Assembly: GCA_963665005.2 (NCBI GenBank)
Contig: CAXXTQ010000001.1
Span: forward strand, 806,001-870,000
Length of the DNA stretch: 64,000 nucleotides
Reading direction: 5' to 3'
DNA from: G963665005 sp963665005
GTDB lineage: Bacteria > Bacillota > Clostridia > Christensenellales > SZUA-584
In this document: positions 24,418 to 31,793 of the stretch, in pieces
Position numbering within the stretch: position 1 is the first letter of the stretch
How the letters are laid out: each line of letters starts with the position of its first letter
Made by a program: the position numbers and the translations under genes
Notes under the pieces: generated by a model
What the model was told of the DNA's origin: nothing
What the model saw: the letters and a program-made list of their open reading frames with translations, nothing else
Database searches by the model: none

Positions 24418-25254
24418 TTAAATAACTGCGTTCGCATGCCTTGCGGCATGGCACTGAAAGTTTACTGCAACCGGTAAACCTGCGATATGCGTGGGAAACT
24501 TATCTATATGCACGGCAAGGCAATAGTTATTTCCGCCAAAGCCCATAACGCCTATTCCAAGCTCATTTATTTCGTTCTTTAAGCTCTTCTCAAGCTCTGC
24601 CAGAAAAGCGTCGCTGTTTTGGCTGCCTATTCTTCTCAAAAGCTGTTTTTTAGCTATAAGCGCGCATTTTTCAAAAGTGCCGCCTATACCTACGCCGAGA
24701 ACAACGGGAGGGCAAGGGCTTCCTCCTGCGCTTTTAACGCAGTCTATAACAAATTCTTTTATACCGTCAATACCGTCGCTTGGCTTTAACATAGCGATTC
24801 GGCTCATATTCTCGCTTCCGAAACCCTTGGGCGCAACGGTTATACTGACTTTATCGCCCGGTACGATATCGTAATGGATGATTGCAGGCGTATTGTCTTT
24901 TGTGTTTTCCCCTGTTATAGGGTCGCGCACAGATTTTCTGAAATACCCGTTATCGTAAGCCTGCTTTACACCCTCGTTAACAGCATCGTTTAAACAACCT
25001 TCTATGTGCACATCCTGGCCTATGTCGATAAACACAACTGCCATGCCTGTGTCCTGACAATACGGCATACCCGTTTGCTTAGATATTTGCGCGTTTTGCA
25101 TAAGCTGGGCCAGCGCCTCTTTAGACGGCGGGCAGTTTTCTGTATCGTATGCTTTTTTAATTGCCGAAAGCGCGTCTTCGCCGGGAATCCGGCCGGCCGA
25201 TAAAAAAAGATCGCAAATTGTTTGTTTTACGGCTTCGCTTTTTATAATTCGCAT
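24418..25254 (-). CDS. Class I fumarate hydratase, alpha subunit (4Fe-4S)
   Basis: A 278-aa protein of the class I fumarase/tartrate dehydratase alpha family: QTGMPYCQDTGMAVVFIDIG with the first cluster cysteine, later cysteines in SAGGSPCPPVVLGVGIGG and the conserved FQCHAARHANAVI C-terminus. It holds the oxygen-sensitive 4Fe-4S cluster that activates the substrate hydroxyl. First gene of a three-gene minus-strand operon (alpha, beta, MFS carrier). Its presence agrees with an anaerobic lifestyle. Fumarase is favoured over tartrate dehydratase, but that is not settled. Confidence 0.92.
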   Translation of the reverse strand: MRIIKSEAVKQTICDLFLSAGRIPGEDALSAIKKAYDTENCPPSKEALAQLMQNAQISKQTGMPYCQDTGMAVVFIDIGQDVHIEGCLNDAVNEGVKQAYDNGYFRKSVRDPITGENTKDNTPAIIHYDIVPGDKVSITVAPKGFGSENMSRIAMLKPSDGIDGIKEFVIDCVKSAGGSPCPPVVLGVGIGGTFEKCALIAKKQLLRRIGSQNSDAFLAELEKSLKNEINELGIGVMGFGGNNYCLAVHIDKFPTHIAGLPVAVNFQCHAARHANAVI

Positions 25255-25356
25255 AATGTCTTCCTTTATATATTAACTAATAAGATTATATGTCATTAAA
25301 TAGGTTATGTAAATACAACCATCACTATTAAGCCCGGGTTTTTTTGCACATAAGGG

Positions 25357-25384
25357 TTGACTTTTTATTACTTCATGGTAAAAT
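25357..25384 (+). promoter_or_regulatory. Promoter of tRNA-Leu
   Basis: TTGACT (25357-25362) and TAAAAT (25379-25384) with a 16-nt spacer, about 28 nt upstream of the mature tRNA 5' end. Confidence 0.65.
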
Positions 25385-25411
25385 CAAAGCTGTTGACAAA
25401 AAAACGAATAT

Positions 25412-25497
25412 GCGAGGGTGGCGGAACTGGCAGACGCGCACGGTTGAGGGCCGTGTGGTGAATAACCATGTGGGTTCGATTCCCATCCCTCGCACCA
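25412..25497 (+). tRNA. tRNA-Leu (anticodon GAG)
   Basis: Acceptor GCGAGGG pairs with CCCTCGC; anticodon stem CACGG/CCGTG holds the loop TTGAGGG (anticodon GAG). There is a class II long variable arm (TGGTGAATAACCA), a T-loop TTCGATT, discriminator A and encoded CCA. 86 nt, as expected for a leucine tRNA. Confidence 0.96.
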
Positions 25498-25533
25498 AAA
25501 AAGCGAACCGGATTATATCCGGTTCGCTTTTTT
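25498..25533 (+). terminator. Rho-independent terminator after tRNA-Leu
   Basis: A perfect hairpin: AAAAAGCGAACCGGAT, a 3-nt loop, ATCCGGTTCGCTTTTT, starting right after the CCA. Confidence 0.93.
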
Positions 25534-25540
25534 GTATGCA

Positions 25541-26120
25541 ATGGAGGAATCGAACACGAGCGATAGCAAACGTGCCTGTGTGCACGTTTGCAGCGAGGCG
25601 GGTGAGAAGGGAGCTGGAGGAATAAAAAAACCGACTGCGCGGATTATAATACAATAGGTAGAAAATCGAACACGAACGCGCGTTGCGAAGCAACGTATAG
25701 CGCGTGAGGCGGGTCGAAAAAAAGGCAGCTGCGACAAAGCAGCACCGTCGCGGATAAATGGAGGAATCGAACACGAACGCGCGTTACGAAGCAACGTATA
25801 GCGCGTGAGGCGGGTCGAGATAAAGATAGCTGGAGGAATAAAAAACCGACTGCGCGGATTATAATACAATAGGTAGAAAATCGAACACGAGCGATAGTTA
25901 ACGTGCCAGATGGCACGTTAACAGCGAGGCGGGTGAGAAGGGAGCTGGAGGAAGAAAAACCGACTGCGCGGATTATTATATAAATAAGAAGGAATCGAAC
26001 ACGAACGCGCGTTACGAAGCAACGTATAGCGCGTGAGGCGGGTCGAGATAAAGATAGCTGGAGGAATAAAAAACCGACTGCGCGGATTATAATATAATAG
26101 GTTGGGAATCGAACACGAGC
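25541..26120. repeat. 114-bp tandem repeat array with a variable hairpin in each unit
   Basis: Six copies of AATCGAACACGA start at 25548, 25664, 25765, 25879, 25993 and 26107 (spacings 116, 101, 114, 114, 114). Each full unit holds a hairpin, then GAGGCGGGT, AGCTGGAGGAA and CCGACTGCGCGGATTA. The hairpins come in two types. Units 1 and 4 have different but fully complementary arms (GCAAACGTGC/GCACGTTTGC and GTTAACGTGCC/GGCACGTTAAC). Units 2, 3 and 5 have CGTTRC-GAA-GCAACG inside an outer ACGCG/CGCGT stem; the second type has one mismatch in units 3 and 5. Unit 2 has a different spacer and unit 6 is truncated. Frames reading through it are repeat artefacts. Confidence 0.9.
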
Positions 26121-26240
26121 GTGCGTTATTCTAAGCCTAAGGCGAAGAACCTTTTACGTATTTCGGCGAATATGTTGTCAGATAAAAACGAAAAATACAG
26201 ATATAAAAATACAGAGCAGTAATGTTCATTTAAAATTTGC

Positions 26241-26269
26241 TTGCTATAAACGGCTATATTATGTATACT
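26241..26269 (+). promoter_or_regulatory. Probable promoter of the RNA helicase gene
   Basis: TTGCTA (26241-26246), 17 nt, TATACT (26264-26269), about 47 nt before the helicase start. The -35 box is weak. The leader contains a small CTTGTGC/GCAAG dyad. Confidence 0.45.
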
Positions 26270-26315
26270 AACTCCTTGTGCAAAGATGCAAGTTAAATAA
26301 AGAAAGCAGGATTTA

Positions 26316-27962
26316 ATGGTAATAGACGAATTAAAAGTTTCAGAGGAAATAAAACGGGCCGTTTCGGACATGGGGTTCGAAGAATGCACTCCTATACAAG
26401 AGCAGGCTATTCCGCTTTGCCTTGCCGGCAAAGATATAATAGGGCAGTCGCAAACGGGAACAGGGAAAACGGCGGCGTTTGCGATACCGATTTTAGAAAA
26501 GATAGAGCCGAGTAACAGACAGCCGCAGGCTATGATACTCTGCCCGACAAGAGAACTGGCGGTACAGGTTGCGGACGAATTTAAAAAGATAGCAAAATAC
26601 AAATCGGGAATAAGAACTATAGCTGTATACGGCGGCGAGCCTATTAACCGGCAGATACTGGCGATTAAAAAAGGCGCGCAGATTATTATAGGAACGCCCG
26701 GGCGAACTATCGACCATATTTATAAAAGGCGGACGATAAAAACAGAATTTATAAATACGCTGGTTTTAGACGAAGCGGACGAAATGCTTAAAATGGGTTT
26801 CAGAGAAGATATAGAGCGTGTGCTAGAATCGATAAAAGACGAGCGGCAGACCATTCTTTTTTCGGCGACAATGCCAAAGCCTATACTCGATATAACAAAA
26901 AAATATCAAAAATCGCCCGAGCTTATACAAGTAAAATCGGCAGAAAAAACTGCGGACACGATAAGGCAGGAATACTGCGAGATGAAAGCGAGCCATAAGA
27001 TTGAAGCACTGTCGCGGCTTCTTACTATAAACAAGCCTATAAGATGCCTCGTTTTCTGTAATATGAAAAGCACGGCCGATTATGTAAGCGATGAGCTGAT
27101 ACTTCGTGATATAAATGCCGCAAAAACACATGGAGATTTAAAACAGGAAAAAAGAATGCAGGTATTAAAAAAGTTTAACGAAGCTACGATAAACGTGCTC
27201 GTCGCGACGGACGTGGCGGCAAGAGGGCTGGATATAAAAGAAGTAGATTTGGTGGTTAACTATGACGTTCCCGAAAAGGATGTATATTATGTGCATAGAA
27301 TAGGAAGGAGCGGGCGCGCGGGCAACGAAGGGCATTCTATAACGCTTGTGGGCGCAGCAGACAAAAGACGTATTATAAGCATAATGCATTATACTAAGAA
27401 AAAGATTGAAAAGATAAAAATACCGACCATGAAACAGGTTAATGAAGCAAAGGTGGAATCTTTTATTGAAGAGATTACGCAGACGATACAAAACGAAAAT
27501 CTGGATGATTACAAAGATATATTAAATCAGGTCGATACTATGTTTACTATAGAAGATATCTGCGCGTCGCTCATTAAAAAGAGCCTCGAACTTGAAGAAA
27601 TTACACATGAGAACGATATAAACTTTGTCGGAAGAGAATATAATTCTGACCGCCGAGGCGGAAGGAATAGTTACGGACGCGGAGCAAATACCCGTGTGCG
27701 CGGCGGCAGAGACAAAGATATGGTACGGCTGTTCTTAAGCGTTGGGAAAATGGATAAAATCAAACCCAGCCATATAGTCGGCGCCATAACGGGAGAATGC
27801 GATGTACCGGGCAGTACGGTAGGGTCAATAGACGTATTTGATAAATTCTCTTTTATAGATGTTCATAAAGATGCCGCGAAAAAAATTCTTAAAAATCTTG
27901 ACGGCAAAAAAATAAACGAAAAAAGGGTAGCTTTAGAGATGGCAAAAAAATCTAAGCGATAA
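26316..27962 (+). CDS. dbpA: DEAD-box ATP-dependent RNA helicase, DbpA-like
   Basis: A 548-aa protein with all helicase motifs: QTGTGKTAAFAIP (motif I), PTRELAVQ (Ia), TPGR, DEADEMLKMGF (II), SATMP (III), HGDLKQ, ATDVAARGLD (V) and HRIGRSGRAG (VI). A linker with Arg/Gly-rich stretches (RRGGRNSYGRG) leads to a C-terminal DbpA-type RNA-binding domain (RLFLSVGKMDKIKPSHIVGA to the end), which in DbpA recognises 23S rRNA helix 92. It unwinds RNA during large-subunit assembly or cold adaptation. The start lies behind CAGGA. The gene directly follows the structured repeat array. Confidence 0.92.
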   Translation: MVIDELKVSEEIKRAVSDMGFEECTPIQEQAIPLCLAGKDIIGQSQTGTGKTAAFAIPILEKIEPSNRQPQAMILCPTRELAVQVADEFKKIAKYKSGIRTIAVYGGEPINRQILAIKKGAQIIIGTPGRTIDHIYKRRTIKTEFINTLVLDEADEMLKMGFREDIERVLESIKDERQTILFSATMPKPILDITKKYQKSPELIQVKSAEKTADTIRQEYCEMKASHKIEALSRLLTINKPIRCLVFCNMKSTADYVSDELILRDINAAKTHGDLKQEKRMQVLKKFNEATINVLVATDVAARGLDIKEVDLVVNYDVPEKDVYYVHRIGRSGRAGNEGHSITLVGAADKRRIISIMHYTKKKIEKIKIPTMKQVNEAKVESFIEEITQTIQNENLDDYKDILNQVDTMFTIEDICASLIKKSLELEEITHENDINFVGREYNSDRRGGRNSYGRGANTRVRGGRDKDMVRLFLSVGKMDKIKPSHIVGAITGECDVPGSTVGSIDVFDKFSFIDVHKDAAKKILKNLDGKKINEKRVALEMAKKSKR

Positions 27963-27985
27963 AAGCTTATCAATAAAATGCCCGC

Positions 27986-28020
27986 AAAAAGGCCTCTGCT
28001 TTATAACAGAAGTCTTTTTT
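27986..28020 (+). terminator. Rho-independent terminator after the helicase
   Basis: AAAAAGGCCTCTG pairs with CAGAAGTCTTTTT through two G-U pairs, with an 8-nt loop and a T run. Confidence 0.75.
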
Positions 28021-28104
28021 TATATTATGCAAAAAAAGAGTTACGACAAAATTTGCGTCTGTTGTGGTATAATAATTTGTATATTTACTTAAAGAGGTCT
28101 TTAT

Positions 28105-29349
28105 ATGGAAGAAGTCGCGCGTTTTGATATGCAAAAAGCCCCTAAAAGACAGAAAAACTATCTAAGAGTTCTGGCCTGGATATTGAGCTTTCCTGTGATA
28201 TGGCTGAGAAGGTTAAAAATCACAAAAGTTAATATGAAAGGTTTAAAGCCGCCTTATTTGCTTTTATGCACGCATAAAGCGTTTATGGATTTTAGAGTGG
28301 CGACGGCTTGTATTTTTCCGAGAAGGGCTAACAACGTTGTCGCGATAGACGGCTTTATCGGCCGCGAAAAGCTGCTTCGCAACGTAGGCTGTATATGCAA
28401 ACGCAAATTCACAAACGATATCGGGCTTGTAATGAACATAAAAAAGGTTATCGACAATAAAGATATTCTGATACTTTACCCTGAGGCGCGGTATTCGCTT
28501 ATAGGCACGAATGCCTGCCTGCCCGCGTCGCTCGGCAAGCTGGCAAAAATGTTAAAAGTGCCTGTGGTCATGCTTCATATGAACGGCAACTTTATAAACT
28601 CGCCCTGCTGGAATCTTAAAAAAAGAAATATAAGGCTCGAAGCGCAGATGACGCAGATAATAACTCAAGAGCAAATCGATAAAATATCGGCGGAAGAAAT
28701 TAATGGAATCATAAAAAAAGAATTTGTATACGATGAATACAAATGGCAAAAGCAAAATAACATACATGTAAAATATAAGGACAGGGCAAAGGGGTTGCAC
28801 AAAGTGCTGTACAAGTGCGCAAACTGCGACACGGAATACAAAATGGGATCGGGGGGCGATAAGCTTACCTGCGGCCATTGCGAAAGCGAATGGACAATGT
28901 CGACTCTCGGAGAGCTTATTCCGTCGCATAAAACAGAGGAAAAAATACACATACCCGACTGGTACGAAGATATGCGCGCCGATGTGCGGCGCCAGATCGA
29001 AGAGGGGACTTACAGCTTTTCTTCAGACGTGGTTGTCGACAGCCTGCCCAACGCCGACGGATACATACAGCTCGGCGAGGCAAAACTTACGCACGATATG
29101 AACGGTTTCGTGCTTGAAGGTAATTTTGGTGGAAAGAAATTTCTGCTTAAAAAAGATCCGCTATCTATGTATTCGTGCCACATTGAATACGACTATATGG
29201 GAAAGGGCGATTGCATAGACCTTTCTACCTTGACTGATACTTACTACATTTATCCCAAGCTAAAAGAATGGTCGGCGACAAAAATTGCGCTTGCGACAGA
29301 AGAATTGTATAGGTATTACGGCCGCCAGCAAAAGGTTATCTTCGAATAG
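28105..29349 (+). CDS. LPLAT/PlsC-like acyltransferase with zinc ribbon and C-terminal extension
   Basis: A 414-aa protein. Residues about 45-210 match glycerolipid acyltransferases: block I THKAFMDF (the HX4D catalytic dyad), block III PEARYSLIG and a late PVVMLHMNGNF. Residues about 235-270 form a zinc ribbon (CANCDTEYK ... CGHCESEW). The remaining C-terminus is a beta-rich domain of unknown role. The usual 1-acylglycerol-3-phosphate acyltransferase is about 240 aa, so this is an extended subfamily, probably handling a lipid at the inner membrane face. A hydrophobic stretch at residues 20-32 may anchor it. It is monocistronic, after a terminator. Confidence 0.78.
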   Translation: MEEVARFDMQKAPKRQKNYLRVLAWILSFPVIWLRRLKITKVNMKGLKPPYLLLCTHKAFMDFRVATACIFPRRANNVVAIDGFIGREKLLRNVGCICKRKFTNDIGLVMNIKKVIDNKDILILYPEARYSLIGTNACLPASLGKLAKMLKVPVVMLHMNGNFINSPCWNLKKRNIRLEAQMTQIITQEQIDKISAEEINGIIKKEFVYDEYKWQKQNNIHVKYKDRAKGLHKVLYKCANCDTEYKMGSGGDKLTCGHCESEWTMSTLGELIPSHKTEEKIHIPDWYEDMRADVRRQIEEGTYSFSSDVVVDSLPNADGYIQLGEAKLTHDMNGFVLEGNFGGKKFLLKKDPLSMYSCHIEYDYMGKGDCIDLSTLTDTYYIYPKLKEWSATKIALATEELYRYYGRQQKVIFE

Positions 29350-29368
29350 ATATTTTAAAGTATTCAGT

Positions 29369-30244
29369 TTAAGATAAAATCTTAGCGACAGCGCTGTAAA
29401 GGCCGTCTATGCCAGTGTTTTCTTCATTACATGTGTAATCAAAATCATGTGTCAAAGTTTTTATTTTGAGCATTTTTAATTCTTCATTATTGGGATGTTC
29501 GATAAGTTCAACACTCTTTATCAGTTTATATGATAAATATAAATGAGAAAAATAGTATGCGTCAATATCACGTGTTTGTGCGCCTTTTTCTATAATTATC
29601 AGCTCTTTATTATTCGTTATAAAAGCCGTACTCTTATAATACAGTTTATTCAGCAAAAATTTGATGATTCTGCTGAATAAATGTTTTTCTACTATTATAT
29701 TAGGCTGGTAAGCGACAAGCTCCATATCTTTATCTTCTTTTCTCAAACTGTTTATAAGGTTTACATATAAAAATTCGACATTATCGAGATTGTAATATAT
29801 TACGGGCAGCCCGAGGTTTTTTTGTTCATAAACCAAATACTGTTTTATAAGCGATATCATTTTAGTCATAATATCGTCTGAAACGGTATTATAGCTTATC
29901 TTATATATTTCGTCTTTTAAATAGAAAAAGATTTCTCCGTTTAAAAGGCAAGTGGCTTTTTTTATTGCCTGTATATCTTTAAAATAAACCTTGCTTTGTG
30001 TCACGCTGTTTTCTTTTCTTGTTAAAACATGCATATATGTATCAAATATACCTATCACAGAATCGTATAAATGCATATCAGGGTTTGCGTTTCTTCTTTC
30101 GATTTGTCTCGGAATTTTTATCATTAGCAAAGGGTTGTCTTTTTCTAAATGAAAGTCAACAAATATCGGCGGCATGGTATGCTCTTCGTCAATTATATAA
30201 ATCCAAGGCCCGAAAGCGTCATATTCTTTACTTCTTTTTATCAT
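29369..30244 (-). CDS. Protein of unknown function, co-transcribed with MarR regulator
   Basis: A 291-aa soluble protein that I do not recognise. It lacks a signal peptide or clear membrane span. Alternating beta-rich segments such as YKISYNTVSDDIMTKMISLIKQ and AFITNNKELIIIEKGAQ look like two pleckstrin-homology-like (bPH) repeats, which is a weak inference. Its start overlaps the stop of the marR gene by 4 nt, so it is translated from the same message and may be the regulated function. Plus- and minus-strand genes converge at its end. Confidence 0.6.
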   Translation of the reverse strand: MIKRSKEYDAFGPWIYIIDEEHTMPPIFVDFHLEKDNPLLMIKIPRQIERRNANPDMHLYDSVIGIFDTYMHVLTRKENSVTQSKVYFKDIQAIKKATCLLNGEIFFYLKDEIYKISYNTVSDDIMTKMISLIKQYLVYEQKNLGLPVIYYNLDNVEFLYVNLINSLRKEDKDMELVAYQPNIIVEKHLFSRIIKFLLNKLYYKSTAFITNNKELIIIEKGAQTRDIDAYYFSHLYLSYKLIKSVELIEHPNNEELKMLKIKTLTHDFDYTCNEENTGIDGLYSAVAKILS

Positions 30245-30699
30245 AATTCTTCATCCATTTCATTCAAAATTTCGGTAAGTTTCGCGAAAGCATCCGATAT
30301 ATATTCTGCGTCCTTTTTCGATATTCGCTCGAACAACTTTATAAAATGCTGCGTGTCGTTTTTATTCTTGGTCTTTACAAAAGCGCCGCCTTTTTCTGTA
30401 AGGCTTAAATAATATTTTCTTTCATCGTTTTTTGCCGCTCGTTTTTGTATCAATTCCATTTTTAATAAAGAGCGTATGATAGTTGTAAGGCTGCCTTTTT
30501 GCATATACAGGTATCTGCTTAATTGCGTGGGTGTCGCGCCGCCGGCGAACTCTAGTGTCATTATAACTTTTATTTGATTTTCATTAAGTTTGTATTCATC
30601 GGTTATAAACCTGTGAATAACAGGATTTATGTATCTGAAATAGCATGGCATAAAAGCGCTGAATTTTTCATATATTATCTCTCCGTTGCTGCTGCCCAT
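30241..30699 (-). CDS. MarR-family transcriptional regulator
   Basis: A 152-aa winged-helix regulator: LNENQIKVIMTLEFAGGATP, LSRYLYMQKGSLTTIIRSLL (recognition helix) and the wing KNDERKYYLSLTEKG. AAGGGC lies seven bases before the ATG. It probably binds as a dimer to an inverted repeat just upstream (30732-30751) and so controls itself and the overlapping unknown gene. The ligand is unknown. Confidence 0.88.
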   Translation of the reverse strand: MGSSNGEIIYEKFSAFMPCYFRYINPVIHRFITDEYKLNENQIKVIMTLEFAGGATPTQLSRYLYMQKGSLTTIIRSLLKMELIQKRAAKNDERKYYLSLTEKGGAFVKTKNKNDTQHFIKLFERISKKDAEYISDAFAKLTEILNEMDEEL

Positions 30700-30731
30700 A
30701 ATTACGCCCTTAATATGTTTTATAACTTGTA

Positions 30732-30751
30732 AGAATTCTAACTACAATTCT
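30732..30751. promoter_or_regulatory. Candidate MarR operator (inverted repeat)
   Basis: AGAATT-N8-AATTCT lies 33 nt upstream of the MarR start, between the divergent marR and NYN genes. Its length and spacing fit MarR dimers. The link is positional only. Confidence 0.4.
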
Positions 30752-30878
30752 AGCAAAGCGATGGCATGCTGTCAAGAGCCGCTTGATATTAAATCAGAAA
30801 GCTTTGTGAATACTTGTTATTTAAAGTTCAAAGAGATATAATATTTAAAAGCTAAACACTAAAGATAGGGGATTATTA

Positions 30879-31643
30879 ATGGAAAACGACAAAAGAATAG
30901 CAGTATTGATAGATGCTGATAATGTTTCGGGCAAATATATAAAATCTATTCTGGATGAGATTTCAAATCACGGTATACCTACTTATAAAAGAATATACGG
31001 CGACTGGACAAAGCCGCAGCTAAGTTCATGGAAAACTGTTCTGCTTAATTATTCTATAACGCCTATTCAGCAGTACAGCTATACTACAGGCAAAAACGCT
31101 ACAGATGCTGCGCTTATTATAGACGCTATGGATATACTTTATTCGGATAACGTCGAAGGGTTTTGCATTGTTTCGAGCGACAGCGATTTTACAAAACTTG
31201 CCGCGCGCCTGCGAGAATCGGGAATGTATGTTATCGGCATGGGCGAAAAGAAAACGCCTCCGTCTTTTATATCGGCCTGCGAGATGTTTAAGTATCTAGA
31301 GGTTTTGTCTTCGGCCGCTAAGAATATTAAAGACAGCGCTAGCAAAGAAACCGATTCGCATGAAACACCAAAAGAAGGTATGGCAGGGAAACAAGAGCTT
31401 ATCGAGGCTATAAAAATAATTGTTGACGAAAGCTCGGATGAGGACGGATGGGTATATTTAGGAGAAGTCGGAAAAAGGCTTAATAAGCGTTATCCGGATT
31501 TTGACACAAGAAACTACGGCTATTCTAAATTAACTCCGTTTATTTCATCGTTAAAACAGTTTGAAATTCAGTCGCGCAAGACGAGTATGCCAAATATAGA
31601 GCACAAATATATTCGAAGCAAAATAAAAAGAAATTTTAGATAA
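30879..31643 (+). CDS. NYN-domain (LabA/PIN-like) nuclease with C-terminal OST-HTH/LOTUS-like domain
   Basis: A 254-aa protein. Residues 1-150 form a NYN/PIN-like domain with the acidic metal-binding residues in AVLIDADNVSGKYI, TDAALIIDAMDILY and FCIVSSDSDFTKLAARLRE. After a linker, residues 170-250 look like an OST-HTH/LOTUS domain (WVYLGEVGKRLNKRYPDFD) thought to bind RNA. These proteins are predicted ribonucleases, often linked to RNA turnover. AGGGG is seven bases upstream. It is transcribed alone and followed by a terminator. Confidence 0.85.
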   Translation: MENDKRIAVLIDADNVSGKYIKSILDEISNHGIPTYKRIYGDWTKPQLSSWKTVLLNYSITPIQQYSYTTGKNATDAALIIDAMDILYSDNVEGFCIVSSDSDFTKLAARLRESGMYVIGMGEKKTPPSFISACEMFKYLEVLSSAAKNIKDSASKETDSHETPKEGMAGKQELIEAIKIIVDESSDEDGWVYLGEVGKRLNKRYPDFDTRNYGYSKLTPFISSLKQFEIQSRKTSMPNIEHKYIRSKIKRNFR

Positions 31644-31657
31644 AGAAATAGTTTTTT

Positions 31658-31684
31658 GCCGCTCTTTTAAAGGGCGGTCTTTTT
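31658..31684 (+). terminator. Rho-independent terminator after the NYN gene
   Basis: GCCGCTCTT and AAGGGCGGT form a stem with a short loop, followed by CTTTTT. Confidence 0.7.
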
Positions 31685-31706
31685 AAATTTCGAACCAATC
31701 TGCCGT

Positions 31707-31734
31707 TTGATATAATAGAAATATATGTTATAAT
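31707..31734 (+). promoter_or_regulatory. Promoter of the subtilase gene
   Basis: TTGATA (31707-31712), 16 nt, TATAAT (31729-31734), 60 nt before the subtilase start. Confidence 0.55.
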
Positions 31735-31793
31735 GATAGCACTTATTTTAAGGGCACATTTAATTTGCTTATCGCAACCAGCAAGGAGAATAA

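Noticed and set aside
25373..25916. Several overlapping minus-strand frames across tRNA-Leu and the repeat array
   Set aside because: They read through the tRNA and the tandem repeats, giving repeated strings such as RNARSCSI. These are well-known artefacts of repeats and tRNA antisense strands.
25541..26120. CRISPR array
   Set aside because: The unit is 114 bp with conserved sequence across most of its length and no unique spacers of constant size. No cas gene is nearby.
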